From assembly GCA_003339415.1 (NCBI GenBank), contig PDHQ01000010.1, positions 116,140 to 143,969 of the forward strand: DNA of 27,830 bases. Reading direction: 5' to 3'. How positions within the stretch are numbered: the stretch's first letter is position 1; each line of letters opens with the position of its first letter. Of this stretch, positions 10,501-19,911 are shown piece after piece. The DNA comes from Ophiocordyceps camponoti-saundersi (nom. inval.) (lineage: Eukaryota > Ascomycota > Sordariomycetes > Hypocreales > Ophiocordycipitaceae). The translations under genes were made by a program, and so were the position numbers. The notes beneath the pieces are model-generated. The model was not told where the DNA came from. It ran no database searches and saw nothing but the letters and a program-made list of their open reading frames with translations.

Positions 10501-12060
10501 GCTTACGGTAGGCCCGATAAGGTATAATAGCTAGAGGCTATAAAGGTCGAATTAATAAGGATAGAGGACTATAAAGTTACTAAAGAGATCTCGACGGCCG
10601 CTATACCTTAAGGGTAGCGGTTAATTAATCTTAAATAGGTCTTTATTTATAAGTTTAACCCTTAAGGCTTCCTTTAGAAATATAAAGCCCGCGTTATTAT
10701 ATACGGAAACGAGTAACTGCTAAACGAATTATCCGTTTACGCTTATACGCTAGCGGTACGAACGTTCCGGCTATTAATAGCCTTAATAGCCTATTTTAAC
10801 CTTAAAGCTTAATAATACGACTTCGTAAATATATTTTATAATAGTAACCTCGACGAAGAGGTATACTATAAGATACCTCCCGGCTTTAATAAACTAGGCA
10901 GGGTATAGAGATTAAAGAAGGCCCTATACGGGCTAAGACGTTTACCCCTACTTTAGTATAAACTACTTATAGCTTAGTTAAAGGAATAAGGCTATAAAGC
11001 TATTTCGGAAGATCCTTATATTATAACGAATAGGAAGATTATCGTTTTCTTTTATATTAATAATCTTATAGCTTTATTTAGGAAAGATTAAATAGATAAA
11101 TATGCTAAGTTTCGATAAGCTATTAAGAAGGCCTTTTAAATTAAGGATTTAGGGAATTTTCGCTAGTTCTTAAATATTAAGGTTATTAGGGATAGGGCTA
11201 ATCGGCGTCTATTCCTAAGCTAGAAGTCCTATATTTAAAAAGTTATAATAAAATTTAAAAGGCTCCTAGGAAAGAAAACTCGGCCTTAGCTAATAATACT
11301 TAAGAAGATCCCTCCTTTTAAAGGGGAGGTAATAGCTAAAAAGATTAAGCGATATTAAGCTATCGTCGGTAGCTTAATATACGCTATAATTATTACTTAA
11401 GCGGATATTACGTTCGCTATTAGCCGCTTAGTATAAGGTCTTATAAATCCCGGCCCTTAATATCTATAATCTATAGTCTACGTTATAGAATTCCTTCGTA
11501 ATACTTAGGACCTCTTAATCGGCTACGATAGTAACGATTCGGCTATTATAGCTATATCTAACGCTTCGTTCGGGGATAACTACGACCGAAAAAGCACTAG
11601 AGGCTTTATTATCCGAGTCTTTAGGGGTATAGTTATCTTTAAATTAGGTAAATAAGATACTATTATAACCTTATCTATAGAGGTAGAGTTCCTAGCCCTC
11701 TCTTACGTTATTAAGGAAGTTAGAGCCTTCGAGAGGCTCTATAAGGAAATAGAATTTAAGCCTATATAAGATATTACGGTTTACTATAATAACTTTTAAA
11801 CGATTAGGCTAATTACGGAGGAGAATTTAAAGCTAAAGATAAAGCTCCTCTATATTAATATATACTCTTATTAGTTATATTAAGAGGTTTAGTTAAGCTA
11901 TACGAAGATTAGCTAGATAGAAACTTTTAGTATAATAGCGGATAGACTAACTAAGCTACTCTAAGGGGAGAAATTCCGCACTTTTTAGAAGGAAATTAGC
12001 CTTATTATACTATACGTTAATAAGAGGGTTAAAAAGAGGGAAGAAAATACCTTTAATTAA
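7552..12060 (+). pseudogene. RIP-inactivated copia gag-pol polyprotein
   Basis: All landmarks fall in one frame (first codon base at positions 1 modulo 3), but it is full of TAA and TAG. The probable start is ATA at 7552, a mutated ATG, leading into a gag-like segment with altered Trp codons. A weak cysteine/histidine cluster lies at 8461-8526, and a protease-like D-x-G-C-S-x-H segment near 8773. The pre-integrase H...H...C..C region starts about 9175. The integrase triad codons are at 9364 (Asp, mutated to Asn), 9547 (Asp) and 9655 (Glu), spaced D-x60-D-x35-E. Reverse transcriptase follows, with its YVDD box at 11053-11064 mutated to YINN. RNase H motifs lie at 11851-11890, and the copia C-terminal ADGLTK-like motif is near 11938. 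Neither the catalytic box nor the frame is functional. About 1500 codons in one frame suits a copia gag-pol. Confidence 0.88.
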
Positions 12061-12519
12061 CCCTTTTTACTTAGCCTAAGGGGAAGAAAATACCCTCTAA
12101 AAGGCCGTTTAAAATAGGTAATTATACCTATTTACTCTTTATCTTATATACCGGATCTAGACTTATATATCCGCGATTAACCTTATTAATTATAACCCGG
12201 GCGTTACTCCGGATTATTATTATTTTTTTATTACTAAACCGATCTTTTTTAAAATCGCTATATATACTCGTTTTATTACTCCCTAATCGCTATCGCGATT
12301 ATTTTCTTATTAGTTAAATAATACCCTTATCCTAGGATTATCTTTTTTATCGTCTATTTTAATCGGGGAGATTACCCTAAAATACTATAAACTTACGTTC
12401 GCGATATCTTCGTTTTCTCTACGAACTTTTCCTTTCTAATATTTTTAACTTATCTATTACTTTCTTTATCGTTAAGGTAATACGGTAAACTTATTAAAAT
12501 ATATAAAAAGATAAAAAGT

Positions 12520-12543
12520 TAGTAATACCTAAAAGTATTACTA
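12520..12543. repeat. Small perfect hairpin in the element's 3' region
   Basis: TAGTAATAC and GTATTACTA form a 9-bp perfect stem around a 6-nt loop. It lies just left of the larger inverted repeat at 12555-12662. AT-rich RIP-mutated DNA can make such stems by chance, so its meaning is unclear. Confidence 0.5.
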
Positions 12544-12554
12544 ATAAGACTAAT

Positions 12555-12662
12555 TAGGGAAAACCCCTAGCTAGGTAATTTAGCTAGTTTACTATAATAA
12601 AGGGGCCCTTAATCCCCTTATTATAGCTATTAGCTAAGCTACTTAACTAAAGGCCTCCCCTA
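12555..12662. repeat. Inverted repeat with ~50-bp arms (foldback)
   Basis: The left arm 12555-12605 and the reverse complement of the right arm 12614-12662 align over about 50 bases, with an 8-nt loop between. The mismatches are almost all A/G or C/T transitions, as expected if perfect arms were later changed by RIP, plus two single-base gaps. It lies between the end of gag-pol and the 3' LTR, where copia elements normally have nothing of this kind. Confidence 0.75.
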
Positions 12663-12689
12663 TATAATAGTTCCCGAAAGTATATACTA

Positions 12690-12769
12690 AGGAGGTACCG
12701 GGAATCGAACTTAGCCCTATTAAAAGCTTAGCTATAAAAATAACCGCTTAACCGTTATCTAATACTTTC
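12690..12769 (-). pseudogene. tRNA-like sequence, RIP-mutated
   Basis: On the minus strand an acceptor stem pairs 12769-12763 with 12697-12691, with two A-C mismatches explained by G-to-A changes. The A-box-like TAGATAACGG and the B-box-like AGTTCGATTCC are correctly spaced. The T arm CTAAG-TTCGATT-CCCGG closes fully if two A are returned to G. The total is 79 nt before a discriminator, about 7 longer than a standard tRNA, so an intron or enlarged variable loop is possible. I could not draw a good anticodon stem and name no isotype. It could be a captured tRNA gene or the head of a SINE. Confidence 0.5.
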
Positions 12770-12918
12770 TAAGCTAAATAAACTAACTTATATACCTTAC
12801 CGCTAATTAACCCTTAACTCCTTCCTAAATTATTACGAGAAACTTTAATTATACCCTCTAAAAGGCAGGCACTACTTACTTAGCATAGAAGGCGGTATAC
12901 GTAGCACCTACGGGGGTA

Positions 12919-13216
12919 TATTAGAGGGCTAAGATAAGAGTAGGTTAGGCGTATATTTTTATTATCCCTTAAAGCGTATAGGTATTATAGTAACGTATCC
13001 GTAGCCTAGGAAACGGAATTCCTATTAGGAAAAAGGGCTATATCTAGGGCAATATATAGGATATAGGAATAAAGGCTTATTTATAAGGGTATTACGGTAT
13101 AAGAGGTAGATACGGATAGTCTTTATTATATATATAAAGATAACGATAATTCCCTCCGTTTTAAGAGGGTAAGCATATCAATCAATGCAATTTGCACGCC
13201 TCCTCCTTATCTGACA
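12919..13216 (+). repeat. 3' LTR (298 bp)
   Basis: It begins TATTAGAGGG, a RIP-altered TGTCAGAGGG, and ends TCTGACA before the right target duplication. It has the same length as the 5' LTR. By hand alignment the pair differ at 27 positions, all transitions. Twenty have the mutated base in the left two thirds of this copy, and seven have it in the right part of the 5' copy. No transversion or indel separates them. Confidence 0.93.
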
Positions 13217-13221
13217 GTAAT
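13217..13221. repeat. Target-site duplication, right copy (GTAAT)
   Basis: GTAAT follows the CA end of the 3' LTR and matches 7037-7041. It fixes the element's right boundary and shows an ordinary integrase-mediated insertion without later rearrangement. Confidence 0.92.
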
Positions 13222-13309
13222 TACATACTGTACGGAGACAAGCTCTGCCACCATCTCCCATTTGCATAAATACAATGACAGTCAATACATACCTCCTACA
13301 AAGGCAAAG

Positions 13310-14155
13310 ATGCTCTCAATCCTACGCAAGGCGCGGCTCAAAGACAAGGAGATGAGGATCTTGATGCTGTGGGTCTCAGGCAACGTCTCGCAACGAAAAG
13401 TCGACTAATCGCGGCGCAAGCGGGCTGGACAACGCGGGCAAGACGACCATCGTCAAGAGCATCATGGGCGAAGACGTTCATTCGGTAAGCCCGACGCTGG
13501 GCTTCATCATCAAGACGATCGACTACGACGGGTAGGCGAGGCGACGACGCAGGGCTATCCGCGACTGACGTCGGTTCTGCGACAGATACAAGCTTAACAT
13601 TTGTATGGGAACGAGCAAAGGCGAGACGATGATGAATGACTGATGGAAGTGCCAGGGGACGTGGGCGGACAGAAGACGCTGCGATCCTACTGGAGAAACT
13701 ACTTCGAGAAGACGGACGCGCTGATCTGGGTAGTCGATGCGACGGACCGGCAACGAGCAGAAGACTGCAGAACGGAGCTCGAGGGGTTACTTGAGGAAGA
13801 GGTTCGAAGAAGAGAGTCGAGGAATGGAGGCGTTGGATGAAGGCTGACTGGACGGGGGAACACGCAGCGTCTTGCCGGGGCGAGTCTCCTGATATTCGCG
13901 AACAAGACGGATGTCGAGGGCAGCATGGACGAGGGCGAGATTTGCGAGGTGAGCATGTCCCGTTGCTGTTTTTCTCAGGGCGGTTGTTGTTCGTTTGTTC
14001 GTTGCTGAGCGATGAAATGGTAGGCACTGCAATTGGATAAGATCCGGACGCATCAGTGGCACGTGGTTCGTTGCAGCGCCGTCATGGGCACGAATCTGGA
14101 CCAAGGGATCGCGTGGGTGGTGGCGGAAGCTAAGAAGCAGCTGTTCCTGTACTGA
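13310..14155 (+). CDS. ARL2: ARL2-type ADP-ribosylation-factor-like GTPase, six exons
   Basis: The exons are 13310-13368, 13421-13531, 13586-13602, 13656-13801, 13868-13948 and 14024-14155. Introns are 52, 54, 53, 66 and 75 nt, with GT...AG ends and CTAAT/CTGAC-type branch sites. The spliced product is 181 residues, close to the 184 of animal ARL2. All G motifs are present: GLDNAGKT (21-28), Thr45 in switch I, WDVGGQ (63-68), NKTD (123-126) and CSA (155-157). SYWRNYFE and the IWVVD strand are characteristic of the ARL2 branch. ARL2 (yeast CIN4, fission yeast alp41) acts with tubulin cofactors in alpha/beta-tubulin folding. Gly2 is missing (Met-Leu), so N-myristoylation is not expected. The switch-I residue that is Asn in Arf1 is Ile49. 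Only 88 bp separate the target duplication from the ATG, so the retroelement sits in its promoter. Confidence 0.93.
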
Positions 14156-14987
14156 TAATGATGATGAGGGGATTGGAAGGGAGCCGGCGAGGCTGAGTGA
14201 GGCTGGGCGAGGCTGAAACCGACCCAGGCGGGCTCTACGGAGCTCTGCGGAGGGACCTACGGAGGTGGGGGTGTTGGCCGCTATGGGTGGGGGGAAGGGA
14301 AGGGACTTGTTGGGTGCTGGAGCAGCCTGGGAGGGGAGGATGGGGAACGTCGGGGGCGGCAGGATGAACCGCTTCATCACGTGCGAGCGCTGGTAAACAA
14401 ATACCTACCACCTGGCACCTGGCACCTGGCAAGGATGCAAGGCAGATATACTGTAAAGACGAGGTGCAAATACCCCTCCCCCATTGGAACCCTGAATCGC
14501 GCGGTATTGGCACGGAGGCCTCATAAAGCGACCCGCTAACAAGCCGCACTATCGACGGACGGATAGCTACGGAACGGGAGGGCGACGGGGGGAAATAAAG
14601 AATCGGCCGACAAAGGTGCCGACTGATAGTGCGGCAGCCAGGATCTAGTGTGCGGGGCTAACTCGCTGTACCTCGCCCCAGACGCACTAACGGCCACTGG
14701 TCCGCACTTCAGCTGGGGTCTGACTTGCTTTTATCCCGGGCCCATCGTCTTTCGTCTCTGCAAGCCGGAATGCAGCCTTTACCGCGTGCGCGTGCGCGTG
14801 TGTCGTCCATTACCCTGTCATGAGCCGAGATCGTTGACCTGGGAAGAAAACAAGGGAAGGGGAAAAAAGATACGACGCAGATCAGAAGAAAAGGAAGGGA
14901 AAAAAAAACCATCAACAAGACACACGAAACAACACCCAACAAAGAGACACACACCGAGAGAGAGAGAGGAAAAGAGGTAGCGGCGGC
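14156..14987. other. Intergenic, ARL2 3' region and gelsolin-gene promoter
   Basis: No gene is seen. It holds three tandem CACCTGG units at 14409-14429, a GCGTGCGCGTGCGCGTGTG stretch at about 14783, and an A/G-rich purine leader (14840-14980, ending in a GA repeat) right before the ATG at 14988. The short open frames here use repeat DNA and lack coding character. Confidence 0.6.
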
Positions 14988-17900
14988 ATGTCCGACGAGG
15001 TCTCCCAATTCCTCGAGCAGGTCGAGCTCCTGCGCGGGCAACAGGCCGAAGAGGGCGAGACACGGGCCCGCGAGCTCGAGGACTTTCTCGCCGCTAAACG
15101 GGAACGCCAGGCTCGGAGAGAAGGTATGCAGGCTGCTGCACAGACCCGTTGAGTTGCCCAACTAACTGGTCGCAGAACGCGCTCGATCCATCTCGCCTCA
15201 CAAGTCGTCCCCCGTCAACACGCCGTCTCCTCGATCGAGCCGTCGACCCGGCCACCAGTCTCCCACCACCCTTGGCGAGAAGCACCTCGATCTCTCTGCA
15301 CCTCAAAGCGCCATGGAACCACTGGGGTCTCCGACCAAGGAGAACGAGGCGCCCCTGGATTCGGCCGAGGCCAAACGTCTGTCTACTGCCGATGCCAGGT
15401 CTTCCACCTTGTCGTGGCAGAGGCGGCCTACTTCGCGACCCTTGAGCATGGTCGCCGCCCAGAATGCAACCCAAAGATCACTCGCTGCGGCTCACGATTC
15501 GTCCGACCAGACGGCCGCTGGGCCTCGCCAGACGGCCGATGGCGTTCGACGAGGCCAGGTTGATCATGACGACGACAACACCGCTTATGTCACCTCTCCA
15601 ACCCATGATGCTAGACTCGACTCCCCCGTCACCCTGAAGCCGCCTCAACAGGACCCCCCTGCCGACGAAAGACCCCTCTCCGAGCAGGGTCTCACCTCGC
15701 CCACTGGCAGGACCTCTCCCATCCGCTCAACCTCCCCGACAAAGGGCGTTGGCGGCTTCGTCCAGAGCGCCATGATGAAGCGGAATGACAGTGTCAAGCG
15801 TTGGAGCGTCACGAGCCCCCCGGGTTTGACGCGTGCCGACTCCGTCGCCGCAAATCGCAACTCGCACGAGCGCACCAATTCGCGGCCGCAGAGTACCCAC
15901 CGAAGCCATTCGCCCGCGCCGGGCTCTAGCAGACCGACCTCCAGCCAAGGCGAGGACGACATGGGCCCTGACGCTACCGTCACCTCGCCAGAGACGGATC
16001 ATGCCGCGAAGCCGGACGACGACGCAGCCATTCCCACATCACCCACCAGGACAATGGACACGCGTCGATGGAGCCCAACCAAGTCCAGCTGGCTGGAGAG
16101 CGCCTTGAACAGGCCCGAATCGCCGACCAAGACGCAGCCGAAGCCCAAGCCGCAGCCCGCATGGATGGTCGAGCTCAACAAGGCGAGGGCCGAACGAGCC
16201 AACAGCCAAGGCACGGATACGTCACGCTCCGTCACGCATAAGCACCAGGTCAGCATTGGCGGTCTCATGAGACAGTCGCCCGTCGGCGAGGTGGCCAAGA
16301 CGAACCCGACGGGACTCGGCGGCATATATTCGCCGCCGTCTACCACTACGCCCTCATTCACGCCCCGAGGCCACGAGGCCAAGCCCAGCATAGCGGAGAG
16401 CATCATCAGCGAGGGCGCCAGCGAGACGGACGGCCAGTCCGCCGCTTCATCCGATAAGCGACGTCCCTCGATCGTGAAGCCGAAGCCCGAACCGAAAGAC
16501 TTCCGCGCCGGCTTGCGGCAACGCCCAGCACCCGCCGACGCCCCCAGGAGCGGCGACTCGGAGCTGAAAAACGTGTTTGGCAATCTGCGCCGAACCAAGA
16601 CGCAAAACTACGTAGCGCCTGATCAGCTCAAGGATAATATCCTGCGAGGCAAGGCTGCGCTCAACACTACTGACGGTCCACGCAAGAGCGAGCGGCGGGA
16701 CGACTTTAAGGAAGCCATCTTGAAGAAGCGCGAGGACTTTAAGAAAGCACAGGCCGAGGGAAAGGGAGTCACGAGAAGCTCTCTCGGCGACGGCGGGAAG
16801 CAGCCGCTCGAGGGCGTGGCCAAGAGGTTCGAGCTCAGGAGATCTACGACTGGATCTTCGACAGGCTCGACGACAGGATCGAGAAAGGGCAGCGTCGCGG
16901 CTGAGTCGACGAGTCCGAAGGATGAAGCCCAACGATCTCCCACAGCGCCCGAGCCAGCTATGGTGGAGTCCCCGACAATGGCGTCGCCACCACCACCACA
17001 ATTCGACAGGGCTCGGTTCGATCAGCCAACACAAAAGGACGCCACGAGGCCAGAAGCCCCCTCTTCGACGCAAGCTCGCGTTGGTGGGGGCGGAGGCAAC
17101 AAGCTTGCGGGTCGTCTTAACCCTGCCCTGGCGGGGATGCTGGCCAGGGGACCGCCTCCCATGGCCACCACCAACGGCGGCGGCGGCGGCCAGGGGTCTG
17201 ACGAGCCCGCTGCCGGCGACAGTTCGGAGCCGACGACTACCGGCCCTCAGCTCTCCCACATGACCAAGGCTCGAGCCCGAGGCCCTAAGAGGAGAGCTCC
17301 GACTTCGTCAGCGGCGACGGCTGCCGCAACAGCATCGGCCCCAGCAACAGCCGCGGCCACGAGCGGCGGTAACGAGGCCCGAGGGGCGTCGGAAAAGCCC
17401 ATAGAGTCCAGGGAACAAAAGGGTCGAGACGTGCTGGAGGACAAGCCGACGAGCAGCAAGCCGGCCGGCCCTTTGTCGATACAGCAACAGGTAGCGGCGC
17501 AGGCGGCCCTTCGCAGCCGCGGCGTAGTCGGAGAGTCCGAGGATGGCACCGCAGAAAGCGCGAAACCCACAAGCTCGGCGGCAAAGGACAAGGAGAGCCC
17601 CGCTGAGCCGATGAAGACGAATGGCGGCGGGAAGGAGGGAGGCCGGAAAGTGGACGTGAAGCGAGCCTCGCGGTTGTTTGACGAGAAGCCGGCTTCGCCA
17701 AAGGAAGTCATCACATCACCACCCGCTCATCGGCGAACTGGGTCCCAGTCTCCTACTAAGCGATCGCTGCCGGACGAGATCAGCGGTGGAAATGACGGCG
17801 GGCGAAAAGTGGATGTGAAGCAAGCCTCGCGGCTGTTTGATGGGAAGCCGGCTTCGGTAAAGGAGGCGATACCACCTGTTCATCGGCGTACTGGATCTCA

Positions 17901-19401
17901 GTCTCCCACCAAGCCGCAGCCGTCAGACGTGAAGGAGACGATTTCGAAATCCAATAGCTCACGACCGAGTACCCCCATGGCCAAGTCGAAGGGCACAACG
18001 CTGGCCTTGTCTGGCGATGCGCTGAAGAGTCCATCGGTGACGACGTCACCGGTCCGGTCGCCAAGCAAGGTTGCGAGTGAGGTGTCAAAGCTACTGACAG
18101 ACTTCTTCGGCCCGCCGTGTCCGCGAAAGGAGATGCGGGTCGACGCGGCGGAGATGCTGATGAGTCGGCCACCCGACAGCAGCGGCAAGCTGACGAGCCT
18201 GGGTTTCCAAATGTTCCGAATCTTCGGCGACGGTAAGAAGATCCCCGTGTCGGCGCAGAACGAGCGGGTGCTGTTCGAGCAAGACATGTACGTGTGCGCG
18301 CACAACTTCACCAACGAAGCCGGCAAGAAGATGTTCGAGGTCTACTTCTGGGTGGGCGACGAGGTTCCCCAGGCCACGGCCGAGGACGCGCAGCTGTTCG
18401 TGCAGCGTGAGGCCAAGTCTCTGGGCGGCAAGCTGGTGAAGCTGCGTCAGGGCCAGGAGTCGGCCGAGTTCCTGGCGGCGCTGGGCGGCGTCGTCATCGT
18501 GCGGCGCGGGACGAGCAACAAGTACGACTCGCTGGCGCCCAACATGCTCTGCGGTCGCCGCTACCTCGGCCAGGTGGCCTTTGACGAGGTGGACTTTTCG
18601 CCTTCGAGCCTCTGCTCCGGCTTCAGTTACCTACTGGCCCAGTCCGGCAAGTGCTTCCTCTGGAAGGGCAAGGGGAGCGACGTGGCCGAGGTCAGCTGCG
18701 CGAGGCTGGTGGGCATAGACCTCAGCTTGACGGGCGAGCTCATCGAGTGCGACGACGGGAACGAACCGGCTTCTTTCTGGGATATGTTTGATGCCGAGAG
18801 CCCGAAGCCGCTTTCGGCTGCTCACTGGAGGTTGAAGCCGAGTTATGACAAGTATCGTAGCCGATTGTTTTGTTCCGACGCCGATTCGGAGCAGCAGGTT
18901 AGTTTTTTTTTGGTCCCTTCCCCTGCCCCTTTCTTTTCCCTCCTCTCTTTGAACCCGACCCCCCTATCCGTCTTCACATCCTCCCACCAGATGTATCAGA
19001 AGCTGACAACGAAAACCCGGGAAACGCAGATGTACGAAATAACCCCCTTCGTACAAGCAGACCTCTCCCCCACCAACATCTACGTCCTCGACGCCTTCTT
19101 CGAGCTCTACGTCGTGGTAGGCTCCCAGGCGAAGTCCCAGTACGCCTCCTTCCGCAACGCCCTCGACTTCGCGCAGGAGTACGCCATCCTCGCCGCCGGC
19201 ATCGAGGACAGGCCCTTCGTCCCCGTCTCCTCCGTCGTTCTCGAGGGCGCGCCCCGTGACCTCAAGCGCGTCTTTCGCAAGTGGGATGATCGAAACGGCC
19301 CGACTGCTGCTGCTGCGGCGACGTCTGGAGGTGGGCTGAAGAGGGGTCGGAGCTTGAGGGTCGTTACTTTGACGCAGGCTTTGCAGGCGATGAGCGAGTG
19401 A
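14988..19401 (+). CDS. DUF4045 / gelsolin-repeat protein, 1422 aa, three exons
   Basis: The exons are 14988-15123, 15176-18897 and 18991-19401. Intron 1 is 52 nt with an ACTAAC-type branch site. Intron 2 is 93 nt, a multiple of three without stops, so the frame also reads through it. The N-terminus (MSDEVSQFLEQVELLRGQQ) is a coiled helix typical of fungal DUF4045 proteins. Residues ~50-1000 are low in complexity, rich in Ser/Pro/Thr/Lys with many TSPT- and SPTK-like sites that suit proline-directed kinases. From residue 1011 (VASEVSKLLTDFF) to about 1400 lie gelsolin-like repeats, including FWVGDEVPQATAEDAQLF and a last repeat with DAFFELYVVVG. Gelsolin repeats bind actin, usually in a calcium-dependent way, so a cortical actin role is likely but inferred. 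A ~40-residue unit is duplicated inside the disordered part (17641-17913). Confidence 0.88.
17641..17913 (+). repeat. In-frame tandem duplication within the gelsolin-family gene
   Basis: Two copies of a segment running from GRKVDVK.ASRLFD.KPAS to HRRTGSQSPTK are present at 17641-17760 and 17800-17913. They are separated by a short linker, with a period of 159 nt at the left end and 153 at the right (a 6-nt indel). The copies differ at scattered, mostly silent positions, so the duplication is not very recent. Confidence 0.85.
18898..18990 (+). other. Stop-free 93-nt intron (multiple of three)
   Basis: The donor is GTTAGT and the acceptor CCACCAG. The interior is pyrimidine-rich and would encode 31 hydrophobic residues quite unlike the flanking gelsolin sequence. 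No strong CTAAC-type branch site is seen. Removing it joins SEQQ directly to MYQK, which restores the expected spacing within the gelsolin repeat. Confidence 0.75.
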
Positions 19402-19792
19402 TGGGGGAGTATTGCTGCCCGGCCTATTCGTATGACTAAATAAATAAAAATAATATATTTATAGCAATACATATCACGATATATATATGTATGTCTATAT
19501 ATATCTATCTGCCTCTCCTGTTTTGTTTGTCTGTAGGGTCGGTGCAGGTCTTGAGGCTCATTGTATGCACCCGTTCTAGGGGGGGGGGGGGGGGGGGGGT
19601 ATATGTCCAAGCACCTTTCTTCTGTTTCTAATGTCTCCCATCTTCTCTCCAGACTATAAGTCGTGCCGAGGTAGAGAATAGGCAGTCCGGGCCGCGGAGG
19701 AGGAGACATATATAGTGGAGTAGCGTTTCGTCTTGTCGTGTCGTTCGTATCGCGAGGTTTTTTTTTTTTTTTTTTGAATTTTCTCTCGTTCC
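19402..19792. other. Intergenic between convergent genes
   Basis: These are the 3' UTRs of the gelsolin-family gene (+) and the unrecognised minus-strand gene. AT-rich DNA with TATATATGTATG repeats lies at 19440-19510, a 21-G run at 19579-19599 and a 16-base T run at about 19760-19775. No gene is seen. Confidence 0.65.
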
Positions 19793-19911
19793 TCAGTGGG
19801 GTACGGGCATGGGCCTGCCTTTGGCCTTTGCCGACAGGGCGGCGTACTCTTTGAGCATGACTTCGTATGTGAGGCGGGCGAGCTCGTCAACGTCTGAGGC
19901 GTCGAGGCCTT
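19793..19911 (-). CDS. Terminal exon of an unrecognised protein
   Basis: The minus strand gives a 3' splice site (CCTATACCTACAG at 19924-19912) preceded by a pyrimidine-rich stretch and CTGAC/ACTGA branch-like sites. It is followed by an open frame to TGA at 19795-19793. The frame (phase 1 after the intron) reads DASDVDELARLTYEVMLKEY and continues to a C-terminus ending GRPMPVPH. It has the GC-rich third positions of neighbouring genes and a clear amphipathic helix. I do not recognise the family. Upstream exons should lie between about 20000 and 20650 on the minus strand. Candidates exist around 20270-20400, but none joins convincingly, and two poly-G runs fall in the presumed intron. Confidence 0.45.

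Larger units (their letters stand above)
7042..13216 (+). mobile_element. Complete Ty1/copia LTR retrotransposon, RIP-mutated
   Basis: The element is 6175 bp, with 298-bp LTRs at each end beginning TGTCAGA and ending TCTGACA (a 7-bp terminal inverted repeat). It has a 5-bp GTAAT target duplication, a primer-binding site at 7340, and a weak purine-rich tract (ACGGGGG) just before the 3' LTR. Integrase precedes reverse transcriptase, which is the copia order. Its interior is almost free of CpA and TpG: I find none at all in the 360 bases 7441-7800. It is correspondingly rich in TpA, the signature of RIP acting on both strands. Flanking DNA up to the target duplication keeps normal CpA/TpG content, so mutation did not spread outward. 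RIP needs a duplicate, so other copies must exist or have existed in this genome. Confidence 0.95.

Noticed and set aside
13338..14027. 229-codon minus-strand open frame opposite ARL2
   Set aside because: It is antisense to six exons of a well-supported GTPase with all G motifs; its own sequence is Ser/Arg/Pro-rich shadow coding.
16447..17259. 270-codon minus-strand open frame inside the gelsolin gene
   Set aside because: It is antisense to a GC-rich disordered coding region where long shadow frames are expected; no recognisable domain.
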